Shown here piece after piece: positions 36,215-43,812 of a stretch of 64,000 bases of DNA; position 1 is the stretch's first letter, and each line of letters starts with the position of its first letter. A program made the position numbers and the translations under genes. The stretch is from Halalkalicoccus sp. NIPERK01 (lineage in GTDB: Archaea; Halobacteriota; Halobacteria; Halobacteriales; Halalkalicoccaceae): assembly GCF_030287405.1 (NCBI RefSeq), contig NZ_JASVVV010000004.1, forward strand, positions 138,081 to 202,080. Direction: 5' to 3'. The notes beneath the pieces were generated by a model that saw nothing but the letters and a program-made list of their open reading frames with translations, was not told the origin of the DNA and searched no databases.

Positions 36215-36323
36215 CTGATAGGGATCATCGTAGAAGTTCATGGATTTTCTCACTCGGAACCATGGGACTGGGTCGGACGATTGGCCACAGGAGTTTTCGA
36301 TTGGCTACGATGATCCCTATCAG
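36215..36323 (-). repeat. Long-loop hairpin element, copy A (perfect 19-bp stem)
   Basis: CTGATAGGGATCATCGTAG (36215-36233) and CTACGATGATCCCTATCAG (36305-36323) are exact inverted repeats with a 71-base loop. Read on the minus strand, it starts on the TGA stop of oapC, again followed by TAG, just as copy B sits after its own upstream gene. The loop contains CCAATCG twice and a CATGG/CCATG inner stem. Compared with copy B, one stem pair has changed on both sides (T-A to G-C) and one is kept as a G-T wobble. Confidence 0.75.
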
Positions 36324-36823
36324 TTCTCGGGGCCGCGCCGGAACGACTCGGGCACCTCGATGACGTACCGGCCGTTCTCCTGGAGGGCGATAATGAACTC
36401 CTCGCGCTTGTAGAGCTCCATCAGGTTGAGTTCGTACTGGCCGTGATCCACGATCCGGATACTCTCGAACTGGTCGTTCAACTCCTCGCGCAGTTGGGCG
36501 AGGTCGGTCGGTTCGTCGGGGGCGGGTTCGGATGCGGGTTCGCTCGCCGCCTCCGACAGTTCGTCGGCGTCGACCATCGAGGAGCGGGCGTCGGCCTGCG
36601 CGCTGTCCTCGCGGTCGGCCCCGACGGTCGGTTCGTCGGGTTCGTGGAGCTCTTCGGGTTCGGCCGCCGGCTCGGCCGGCTCGGGCGGCGACCGGGCCGG
36701 GGAGCGGTCGGCGCCCTCGGGGAGGAACTGGAACTTGTTGCCGCCACACTCCGGACAGCCCGAGAGCATCTCCTTCGAGCCGTCCGCGAAGGTGTGGCCG
36801 CACTCGGTACACTGGTGGGGCAC
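36320..36823 (-). CDS. oapC: Origin-associated Zn-ribbon protein OapC
   Basis: The 167-residue protein has an N-terminal zinc ribbon (C5-x2-C8 ... CPEC near 23-26), a long acidic Pro/Glu/Ala-rich linker (about 35-105), then a compact C-terminal alpha/beta domain (ELNLMELYKREEFIIALQENGRYVIEVP). It is the third gene of the oapA-oapB-oapC set found next to the major replication origin in haloarchaea. It starts two bases after oapB ends. Its molecular role is not established. Confidence 0.85.
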   Translation of the reverse strand: MPHQCTECGHTFADGSKEMLSGCPECGGNKFQFLPEGADRSPARSPPEPAEPAAEPEELHEPDEPTVGADREDSAQADARSSMVDADELSEAASEPASEPAPDEPTDLAQLREELNDQFESIRIVDHGQYELNLMELYKREEFIIALQENGRYVIEVPESFRRGPEN

Positions 36824-36825
36824 GG

Positions 36826-37212
36826 TTATCGTCGGGAGACGAGCGCGCTGATGAGCGTCTCGTCCTTGTGGAGGGTCTCGATCTGGTTGGCCGGTCCGAT
36901 GACGGTGAGCTTCTTGGTCGAGCCCTTGCCCATCAGCCGACCCAGGAAGCCGCCGTTGCTGGTCTGGGACTGGGGGTAGGTCTCGATCTCGATGCCGTTG
37001 AACCCGTCGGGGTTGATCTCGCTCATCGTGACCTCGATCAGTTTCGACTCCTCCTCGGGCGAGAGGCCCTCCTCGAGGATGACGATGTTGCCCTCGTGGA
37101 CGCCGTCGAGGATCATCCGGATCTTCTCCATGCTCGTGAGCGCGTCCATGCGCTCGCCGCTGATGAGGTCGATCTGCACCCCGTTGCCGTCCGAACCGGT
37201 TATCTCTGGCAT
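36826..37212 (-). CDS. oapB: Origin-associated protein OapB (DUF2073)
   Basis: The 128-residue protein begins MPEITGSDGNGVQIDLISGERM and has a small alpha/beta fold, with GNIVILEEGLSPEEESKLIEVTM and FLGRLMGKGSTKKLTVIGPANQIETLHKDE. This is the DUF2073 pattern that accompanies the Era-like GTPase in archaea. The open frame runs through oapA in another phase, but family length and the ATG at 37212 fix the start. It lies between oapA and oapC with gaps of four and two bases. Confidence 0.85.
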   Translation of the reverse strand: MPEITGSDGNGVQIDLISGERMDALTSMEKIRMILDGVHEGNIVILEEGLSPEEESKLIEVTMSEINPDGFNGIEIETYPQSQTSNGGFLGRLMGKGSTKKLTVIGPANQIETLHKDETLISALVSRR

Positions 37213-37216
37213 CGAA

Positions 37217-37858
37217 TCACCCGAAGTACTCCGCGATCTTGTCGTACACTTCGTCCATGTTCTGTCCTTCGAGCGCCGATAGCTCGACCGTCTCGTGCTG
37301 CGGGAAGGCGTTCTCGATGCGTTTGACGTTCGCCTCGTCCAAGTCGATCTTGTTCGCGAAGATGAGGACCGGGAGGTTCTGGCTCTCGATGATCCCCACC
37401 AGCATCGTGTTGACCTGCGTGAAGGGATCGTCCGTCGAATCGAGCACGTAGATGACGCCGTCGACGTCCTCGCGGAGCCAGTGCATCGCCTCGGCGACGC
37501 CTTCGGTGGCCTCCCGGGATCGACGGACCGCGTCCTCCTCCTCCATGTCGTACTCGAGGAACTCGTTGTAATCCACCTTCGTGGTGACGCCGGGCGTGTC
37601 GACGATGTCGATCGAGACGCTCCGCCCGTTGCGCTTGATCTCGACGTTCTCCTTCCGGCGGGCACGGCGGGTCTCGTGTGGTACGTGACTCTCCGGGCCG
37701 ATCGCGTCACCGGTCCAGTCACGGGCGATCCTGTTGGCGAGCGTCGTCTTGCCGGCGTTCGGAGGGCCGTAGATACCGATCCGCTTCTGGGTATCGGTGG
37801 CGAAGAGCCGATCTGCCGCGCGTGAGATACTATCTTTGATATCTGTGAACAGTCCCAT
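37217..37858 (-). CDS. oapA: Origin-associated Era-like GTPase OapA
   Basis: This is a 213-residue small GTPase: G1 GPPNAGKT (31-38), G3 DTPG (VDIVDTPGVTTKVD) and G4 NKID (FANKIDLDEA). The N-terminus MGLFTDIKDSISRAADRLFA is an amphipathic helix. In Haloferax the three oap genes beside the main origin affect growth and copy number. It is divergent from orc1 across the origin, so its promoter lies within the origin region. Confidence 0.9.
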   Translation of the reverse strand: MGLFTDIKDSISRAADRLFATDTQKRIGIYGPPNAGKTTLANRIARDWTGDAIGPESHVPHETRRARRKENVEIKRNGRSVSIDIVDTPGVTTKVDYNEFLEYDMEEEDAVRRSREATEGVAEAMHWLREDVDGVIYVLDSTDDPFTQVNTMLVGIIESQNLPVLIFANKIDLDEANVKRIENAFPQHETVELSALEGQNMDEVYDKIAEYFG

Positions 37859-38112
37859 CCTGTCCTCCCGCGCCAGACGGCGCGTCCATGCGCGTAGACC
37901 AATGGTCAGGGGTACTTAAGCCTGCGTCAGACATCCGTACGATATCTTATGCTAGATGGATTTCGACGCCGCCCGCCGGCGACGAGATAACACCACGAGA
38001 ACGAGGTGAATCGAAATCGACGGGGATAGGAGGCGCGGGATACGGCGAGTCGCCTCGGGAGGCCCCGGTTCCGATCCGGATTGGGTCGCTCGGGACCGTC
38101 GCCGTGACCCCC

Positions 38113-38135
38113 ACCCCTTCGTTTCGACTGGAGAC
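38113..38135 (-). repeat. ORB repeat, inverted copy
   Basis: On the minus strand: TCTCCAGTCGAAACGAAGGG, then GTGGGGGT to complete a long G-string. It faces the two plus-strand copies across the AT-rich stretch. Confidence 0.8.
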
Positions 38136-38324
38136 CGTCGAACCGCCGGGAGGGTTCCGCCGCCAGAGCGGACTCCATCAAGATTCCACTATAGAAAGGT
38201 CTCTAGACAATAACAAAGCCCCTCTCAATAATTGCTGCTACTGCAGTGCGGGTATGGTTGTCTCTACTATGACTTAGTCGTTCCCCTTCTAGAGTCGTCC
38301 TTCGGGGGGGTGTCCCGGCGAGCC

Positions 38325-38353
38325 GTTCCACCTGAAACGAAGGGGTGGGGGGG
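38325..38353 (+). repeat. ORB repeat with long G-string
   Basis: The core is TTCCACCTGAAACGAAGGGG (38326-38345), followed by T and seven G. It is identical over 22 bases to the copy at 38538. The layout (dyad-like CCACCTGAAACG plus G-string) matches the origin recognition boxes bound by archaeal Orc1/Cdc6. Confidence 0.88.
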
Positions 38354-38537
38354 TTGGAGAAAACATCGTAATAACTATGTATTCTTTCCCGGCGGGGAGG
38401 GGACGCGGAAAGACAGTTTTAAGACCCTCCCTTACCTTGGGTTCGCCTGCATCGACGGACGGCCGACGAGTAGCCGTATTTCGAGAGAACCGACGTTTCG
38501 GACCCTCTCTGTAACGATTCCACGATACGCGTCCCGG

Positions 38538-38559
38538 GTTCCACCTGAAACGAAGGGGT
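38538..38559 (+). repeat. ORB repeat next to orc1 start
   Basis: This is an exact 22-base copy of the 38325 ORB, ending 23 bases before the orc1 ATG. It therefore overlaps the orc1 promoter zone, so Orc1 binding may also control its own gene. Confidence 0.88.
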
Positions 38560-38582
38560 TCGCCGATCGTGCTCGCCCATCC

Positions 38583-40073
38583 ATGACAGGGAACGACTCC
38601 CCACCCCAGGACCGCTCTCCGGCCGAGACCGGGGACCGTTCGTTCGCGGTCGACGTCGAGGAGGTCCTCGACGACGCCGACGGGGAGGGCTCACAGGGAC
38701 TGTTCGACGACCTCCTCTCGGGGGAACCGATCTTCGAGAACAAGGAGGTGCTCCGTCCCTCCTACACGCCGGACGAACTCCCCCACCGATCGGACCAGAT
38801 CAACAAGATGGCGACGATCCTCGTCGCCGCGCTGCGGGGCGAGACGCCCTCGAACATCCTCATCTACGGGAAGACGGGAACCGGAAAGACCGCGAGCGCG
38901 AAGTTCGTCAGCCAGGAGCTAGAACAGACCTCCAAGAAGTACGACGTCCCCTGCGAGGTCGAGTACATCAACTGCGAGGTGACCGACACCCAGTACCGGG
39001 TGCTCGCCCAGCTCGCGAACAAGTTCATCGAGCAGAACGAGACGTACGTCGAGTGCCGCCTCTCGGATCTGGCGGACCTCCGCGAGGCGATCGAGGAGGG
39101 GGCGACCGCACTCGAAGCGACCCCCTTCGAGAGCATCGACGGGATCGCCTCGCGGATCGACGAACTCGAGGACGAACTCGACGGGATGGAGCCGGTGCCG
39201 ATGACGGGGTGGCCGACCGACCGGGTGTACAAGGAGTTCTTCAACGCGGTCGACTACCGCGAGCGCGTGGTCGTGATCATGCTCGACGAGATCGACAAGC
39301 TTGTCGAGAAGAGCGGCGACGACACCCTCTACAACCTCTCGCGGATGAACTCCGAGCTCGACAACTCGCGGGTGTCGATCATGGGCATCTCGAACGACCT
39401 GAAGTTCACCGACTTCCTCGACCCACGAGTGAAGTCGAGCCTCGGCGAGGAGGAGATCGTCTTCCCGCCCTACGACGCGAACCAGTTGCGCGACATCCTC
39501 CAGCACCGCGCGGACATCGCCTTCGAGGAGCGCGCGTTGACCGACGACGTGATTCCCCTCTGCGCTGCGTTCGCCGCCCAGGAACACGGCGACGCCCGCC
39601 GGGCGCTCGACCTCCTCAGGACGGCGGGCGAACTCGCCGAACGCAGCCAGGCCGAGCGCGTCGACGAGAGCCACGTCCGAAAGGCCCAGGACAAGATCGA
39701 ACTCGACCGGGTGGTCGAGGTCGTCCGCACGCTCCCCACGCAGTCGAAGCTCGTCCTGTTCTCGATCATCCTGCTCGAGAAGAACGGCGTCCACAACATC
39801 AACACCGGCGAGGTCTACAACATCTACAAGCGCCTCTGCGAGGAGATCGACGCCGACGTGCTGACCCAGCGGCGGGTGACCGACCTGATCAGCGAACTCG
39901 ACATGCTGGGCATCGTCAACGCGATCGTCGTCTCGAAGGGGCGCTACGGCAGGACGAAGGAGATCAGCCTCTCCGTCCCGACGGAGGAGACCGAGGCCGT
40001 TCTCCTGGCCGATTCGCGCCTCTCGGAGATCGAGGAGATCCAGCCGTTCGTGCAGGCGCGCTTCGACAACTGA
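38583..40073 (+). CDS. orc1: Orc1/Cdc6 replication initiator
   Basis: This AAA+ origin-binding protein recognises ORBs and recruits MCM. Walker A GKTGTGKT is at residues 96-103, Walker B VIMLDEIDKL near 235, sensor I in IMGISNDLKF, and the RRALDLLRTAGELAE sensor II region follows. A winged-helix DNA-binding domain occupies about 395-496. The first 50 residues are acidic and disordered. The open frame upstream is only the origin; ATG 38583 gives 496 residues, normal for haloarchaea. Which numbered orc paralogue it matches is not certain. Confidence 0.93.
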   Translation: MTGNDSPPQDRSPAETGDRSFAVDVEEVLDDADGEGSQGLFDDLLSGEPIFENKEVLRPSYTPDELPHRSDQINKMATILVAALRGETPSNILIYGKTGTGKTASAKFVSQELEQTSKKYDVPCEVEYINCEVTDTQYRVLAQLANKFIEQNETYVECRLSDLADLREAIEEGATALEATPFESIDGIASRIDELEDELDGMEPVPMTGWPTDRVYKEFFNAVDYRERVVVIMLDEIDKLVEKSGDDTLYNLSRMNSELDNSRVSIMGISNDLKFTDFLDPRVKSSLGEEEIVFPPYDANQLRDILQHRADIAFEERALTDDVIPLCAAFAAQEHGDARRALDLLRTAGELAERSQAERVDESHVRKAQDKIELDRVVEVVRTLPTQSKLVLFSIILLEKNGVHNINTGEVYNIYKRLCEEIDADVLTQRRVTDLISELDMLGIVNAIVVSKGRYGRTKEISLSVPTEETEAVLLADSRLSEIEEIQPFVQARFDN

Positions 40074-40408
40074 CGAGCGCGATCACGCGAGCGGGCGTCC
40101 GTACCGTCGTCGTCAGGGCCGAGAGCCGTTCGACCCACCAGGCTTCGACGACCGCGTCGGCAGCGAACGCGCTTTCTGTACTGCCCTTGCGGAACAGTAA
40201 CGTGGTTGGGCGGCGTACGTTCACGGTCGAGGAACCATGGAGCCGATCGTATCGACGGCCGAAACGACCGCGCCCGATCGCCGGGGACGCGTGCCACCGC
40301 TCGAGCCCGTTCGGGATGGGACGGCAGACCGCACTCGGGGCGACCCGGGACACCTCTCGTCCGAGGGGACGACGGCGCTCACCCGCGAAGGGGGGCGGGG
40401 GTGACGAG
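40074..40408. other. 335-base gap with no gene seen
   Basis: No start codon here opens a convincing coding frame. The sequence is GC-rich, apart from TACTGCCCTTGCGGAACAGTA, whose ends TACTG/CAGTA form a short stem near 40181. It may hold the promoter of the 40409 gene and the orc1 3' end. Confidence 0.4.
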
Positions 40409-40798
40409 ATGTCCGACCTGCTGGTGTACGTCGATCGGTCGACGGTGCGCGAGGGGAAGCTGGACGAACTCGAGGCGGGAATGAGCGACCTGGTTGAGTT
40501 CGTCGAGGCCAACGAGCCGGAGATCCTGGCGTACGACGTCTACTTCAGCGAGGACGGCGGTCGGATGACCGTCGTCCACATGCACTCCGACCCGGCGACC
40601 CTGGCGCACCACATGGAGGTCGCGGGGCCCGAGTTCCCCACGGTCGGGCCGTTCATCGATCTCGAGTCGATCGACGTCTACGGGACTCCGAGCGAGGACG
40701 TCGTCGAACGGCTGCGAGAGAAGGCCTCGACTCTCGGACGCGGACGCGTGACCGTCCACGATCTCCACGACGGCTTCGATCGAATCTCGGGCGGCTGA
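40409..40798 (+). CDS. Antibiotic-biosynthesis-monooxygenase (ABM)-like ferredoxin-fold protein
   Basis: The 129-residue protein opens MSDLLVYVDRSTVREGKLDEL and has VEFVEANEPEILAYDVYFSEDGGRMTVVHMHSD, the strand-helix-strand pattern of ABM/quinol monooxygenase dimeric barrels. The C-terminal 30 residues are extra. It stands alone between orc1 and the signal peptidase gene. Function is unknown; members range from monooxygenases to simple ligand-binding proteins. Confidence 0.65.
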   Translation: MSDLLVYVDRSTVREGKLDELEAGMSDLVEFVEANEPEILAYDVYFSEDGGRMTVVHMHSDPATLAHHMEVAGPEFPTVGPFIDLESIDVYGTPSEDVVERLREKASTLGRGRVTVHDLHDGFDRISGG

Positions 40799-40883
40799 AT
40801 CCGAATCGACCGAACCGCGCCGGTCGGTGAGCGTGGCGGGGTATCGCAGACATCCCGATCGGGCCGTCCGGGCGCGGCCGCCG

Positions 40884-41687
40884 TCAGACTGCCATCGGCG
40901 CGTCGACGGTCGTCGTCCCGTCGTCCCACGGGATCGGACCACCCGCGGGAGCGAGCGTCACCTGCGGCGTCCCCCCGGCGGCGAGTTCCGCGAGTTGAAG
41001 CCGGACCCACCCCAGCCACGGCACGCGGATCTCTGCGGTGCCGATCACCCACTCCTCCTGGACGGGGCCGCTCAGCCCGCGGGCCTGATCGTAGCGCTGG
41101 TTCGTCACCTGGTTGTCGCCCTTGGTGATGAAGCCGTCGTTGGGGGCCGGGCAGTTCCGCAGTTCCGCACAGCTGTCGGCGTTGCCGACGTGGTCGGGGT
41201 CCGCCCGGTCGTACCAGTTCTCCCCCTCCTCGACCCAGAAGTGCGCCCGGTGGATGATCGGGACCTGCCGGTCGTTGCCGTTGGGTTCGAAGACGATCAC
41301 GTCGCCGTAGTCGCCGAACTTCTGGTAGCCCGTCTCCCGACCCGCCTCGTAGGTCACGACGCCGGTGTCGCCGTGGGCGGCGTCCTCCACGAACCGGTCG
41401 TTGTCGGTGATGAACACGAGGTCGTTCGGCTGCATGTTCGGCTCCATGCTGCCGCTCTCGATGGCGACCATCGGCGGCCAGACGCCCGAAAGCGAGAACA
41501 GGAGCAGCCCCACCAGGAGGACCGCGCCGACGCTGACGAGGAACTCGCGGACGACCATCGCGCCGCCGCGGTCGACCGTCCAGAACCAGCGGAGCCATCC
41601 CTGGACCGTCCGGGGACGTTCGTCGGCTCCGCCCGCTCGCACCGACTCGTCGTCCGCGGGCGACCGGCCGTCGCCGGGTGAACTCAT
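40884..41687 (-). CDS. sec11: Signal peptidase I, archaeal Sec11 type
   Basis: The 267-residue membrane protease cuts Sec signal peptides. One helix (about 46-70) is followed by the nucleophile motif ESGSMEPN (Ser80) and the His of PIIHRAHFW, which in archaeal/ER enzymes replaces the bacterial Lys. The conserved KGDNQ follows. The N-terminus is a charged cytoplasmic stretch. The longer open frame upstream is the reverse of polB; MSSPGDGRSPADDE is the natural start. It is divergent from polB. Confidence 0.88.
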   Translation of the reverse strand: MSSPGDGRSPADDESVRAGGADERPRTVQGWLRWFWTVDRGGAMVVREFLVSVGAVLLVGLLLFSLSGVWPPMVAIESGSMEPNMQPNDLVFITDNDRFVEDAAHGDTGVVTYEAGRETGYQKFGDYGDVIVFEPNGNDRQVPIIHRAHFWVEEGENWYDRADPDHVGNADSCAELRNCPAPNDGFITKGDNQVTNQRYDQARGLSGPVQEEWVIGTAEIRVPWLGWVRLQLAELAAGGTPQVTLAPAGGPIPWDDGTTTVDAPMAV

Positions 41688-41768
41688 TACCCTTCCTACC
41701 GGGGGTCCGGGTTTCAACCTTCTGGGTTTTCGGCACGCTTTTGACGTCGCTCCGAGTAGGCAGGGGTC

Positions 41769-43337
41769 GTGCCGGGAGAGACGGACAGACGGATCATCAC
41801 CGACCTCGCCGCCCGCGGCTACAACGCCGACCGCGAGGCCGTGACCCTGCTCGCGGGTGCGTCCGACCCCGCCGCCGCGATCGAACGGGCGGTCGAGGCC
41901 GCGCCCGACGACGCCTTCAAGATCACCGGCGAACACGTCCGCGAGTTGCTCTCCGGCGAGGACCGCGACCCCCCGCGCGGCCCGGATCGATCCCCCCCGT
42001 CCGAGAACCCGGACCCCTCCGTTTCTCCTGCAGAACCCGGGGCGGATACGGCGGATACCGGGGATATCGCTCCAGTCGAAACGGGGGATCATCCTCCCGA
42101 GACGGGGGGACGGGTCCCGGCCGACCCCGAGAGACGGATCGTCGAGATCGTCGGCGACATCACCGGGCGGAGCACCGGGACCGGCGAGTACGCCGACTTC
42201 GTGACCGTCTTTCGGGACCGCTACGAGCGCCTCGCCGGCAAACTCCGAGGGAGGGTCAACCACCGCCCCGCCGAGGCGATCCAGCGGATGCCCGGCGGTG
42301 GCGACGCCGAGATGATCGGGATGGTCAACGACATCCGCTCGACCGCGGGCGGCCACTGGCTGATCGAACTCGAGGACACCACCGGCGTGTTCCCGTGTCT
42401 GGTGATGAAGGACCGCGAGATCGCGGATCTGGTGGGGGAGATCGTCTACGACGAGGTCATCGCCGTCAGGGGAACGCTCGCCGACGACGCGGGGATCCTC
42501 TTCACCGACGAGATATTCTTCCCCGACGTCCCCCACACCCACGAACCGAGGACCGCCGATCGCCACGTCCAGGCCGCGCTGATCTCCGACATCCACGTCG
42601 GCAGCCAGGAGTTCGCCGCCGACGCGTGGAGCCGCTTCGCCGACTGGCTCCACACGGCGGAGGCCCAGTCCGTCGAGTACCTGCTGATCGCGGGCGACAT
42701 GGTCGAGGGCGTCGGCGTCTACCCGAACCAGGACGAGGAGCTCTCGATCGTCGACATCTACGAGCAGTACGAGGCGTTCGCGGAGTACCTAAAGGAGGTC
42801 CCCGGCGACCTCGAGATCGTCATGATCCCGGGCAACCACGACGCCGTCAGGCTCGCCGAACCCCAGCCCGCCTTCGACGAGGAACTGCGGGGGATCATGA
42901 GCGCCCACGACGCCCGGATCACCGGCAACCCCTCGACGGTGACGATCGAGGGCGTCTCGGTGCTGATGTACCACGGGATGAGCCTCGACGAGGTGATCGC
43001 GGACCTCCCCGAGGGGAAGGCGAGCTACGACAACCCCGAAAGAGCGATGTACCACCTCCTGAAGAAGCGCCACGTCGCGCCCAAGTACGGGGGCAAGATG
43101 CGCATCGCCCCCGAGGAGCGCGACTACCTTGTGATCGACGACGTACCCGAGATCTTCCACACCGGCCACGTCCACAAGCTCGGCTTCGGGACGTATCACA
43201 ACGTGACCGCGATCAACAGCGGCTGCTGGCAGGCCCAAACCGCGTTCCAGAAGAGCGTCAACATCGACCCCGACGTGGGCTACGCGCCGATCGTCGACCT
43301 CGATACGCTGGACGTCACGGCCCGGAAGTTCACCTGA
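41769..43337 (+). CDS. polB: DNA polymerase D small subunit (DP1, exonuclease)
   Basis: This is the proofreading and clamp-contacting subunit of archaeal replicative PolD, 522 residues. The calcineurin-like nuclease motifs are all intact: ISDIHVGSQ, IAGDMVEGVG, IPGNHDAV, MYHGMS and TGHVHKLG. An OB fold lies before them (about 155-260), and a disordered Pro/Asp linker (about 65-125) separates the N-terminal domain. Start is GTG 41769. The large subunit is not here. Linkage to orc1 is common in Euryarchaeota. Confidence 0.93.
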   Translation: MPGETDRRIITDLAARGYNADREAVTLLAGASDPAAAIERAVEAAPDDAFKITGEHVRELLSGEDRDPPRGPDRSPPSENPDPSVSPAEPGADTADTGDIAPVETGDHPPETGGRVPADPERRIVEIVGDITGRSTGTGEYADFVTVFRDRYERLAGKLRGRVNHRPAEAIQRMPGGGDAEMIGMVNDIRSTAGGHWLIELEDTTGVFPCLVMKDREIADLVGEIVYDEVIAVRGTLADDAGILFTDEIFFPDVPHTHEPRTADRHVQAALISDIHVGSQEFAADAWSRFADWLHTAEAQSVEYLLIAGDMVEGVGVYPNQDEELSIVDIYEQYEAFAEYLKEVPGDLEIVMIPGNHDAVRLAEPQPAFDEELRGIMSAHDARITGNPSTVTIEGVSVLMYHGMSLDEVIADLPEGKASYDNPERAMYHLLKKRHVAPKYGGKMRIAPEERDYLVIDDVPEIFHTGHVHKLGFGTYHNVTAINSGCWQAQTAFQKSVNIDPDVGYAPIVDLDTLDVTARKFT

Positions 43338-43372
43338 GTGCCGTTTATACCCGTCTCCGTCGTAACGAGCGC

Positions 43373-43711
43373 ATGGAGTACGTGCGGTTCGGGGAAGCGA
43401 ACGAGGAGCGACCGGCGGACGGGTGGCGACGGGCCGGATTGGTGAGCAAAGAGGCGGTCTCCGTCGACTGGTTCGAAAAGCCGCCGGGCCACGTCTCCGA
43501 CCGCCACAGCCACGAGAACGAACAGGTGTTCGTCGTGCTCGATGGGGAGTTCGTCCTGTACACGGACGGGGAGTCGGTGACGCTCGGACGGTACGATACG
43601 GCGTGGGTCGACGCCGGAGAGCCCCACTGGAGCGAGAACCCGGGGACCGAGCCGACGGTCGGACTGAACGTCTTCGCACCGGGCCGGCGGTTTCCGTACT
43701 GGTCGCGCTGA
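43373..43711 (+). CDS. Small cupin protein
   Basis: The 112-residue protein is a single cupin barrel: cupin motif 1 DRHSHENEQVFVVLDGEF (His, His, Glu metal ligands) and motif 2 AGEPHWSENPG. It is followed closely by the aspartate kinase gene. Ligand and role are unknown. Confidence 0.75.
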   Translation: MEYVRFGEANEERPADGWRRAGLVSKEAVSVDWFEKPPGHVSDRHSHENEQVFVVLDGEFVLYTDGESVTLGRYDTAWVDAGEPHWSENPGTEPTVGLNVFAPGRRFPYWSR

Positions 43712-43770
43712 CACCGGACGGCCCTGCCCGAGATGAGTAGGGTTATCTGCCCGCTGGGGCTATCACGGGT

Positions 43771-43812
43771 ATGACCATGGCACACACGGTGGGAGGCGCA
43801 TGCGAGTCGTAG
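43771..43812 (+). other. Possible upstream ORF overlapping the aspartate kinase start
   Basis: ATG 43771 opens 13 codons (MTMAHTVGGACES) that end 12 bases inside the aspartate kinase gene in another frame. GGGAGG at its end is the ribosome site for lysC. It could be a leader whose translation affects lysC or simply chance. Confidence 0.3.

Larger units (their letters stand above)
37859..38582. other. Replication origin (orc1-linked, oriC1-type)
   Basis: This 724-base intergenic region lies between divergent oapA and orc1. It has two identical plus-strand ORB repeats (38325-38346, 38538-38559), one inverted ORB (38113-38135) and an AT-rich stretch between the opposed sites (about 38171-38280, e.g. 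CACTATAGAAAGG, CAATAACAAAG, CTCAATAATTGC), the probable unwinding element. Each ORB ends in a G-run, the G-string described for haloarchaeal ORBs. No gene fits in the interval. Which other origins the chromosome uses cannot be told from here. Confidence 0.9.

Noticed and set aside
36053-36253. 66-codon minus frame between oapC and the 36039 gene
   Set aside because: It overlaps the ORB-like cluster and one arm of hairpin A, lacks any protein-like pattern and has no promoter of its own.
38232-38582. N-terminal extension of orc1 into the origin
   Set aside because: The extension translates the ORBs and AT-rich core into a low-quality sequence with Cys/Tyr/Trp runs; homology begins after ATG 38583.
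37859-38582. Possible CRISPR or tandem repeat from the repeated 22-mer
   Set aside because: Only two direct copies 213 bases apart plus one inverted; sequence and neighbours identify them as ORBs.
39944-40297. Possible gene in the gap after orc1 (minus strand)
   Set aside because: It is mostly antisense to orc1, Arg-rich and without recognisable structure.
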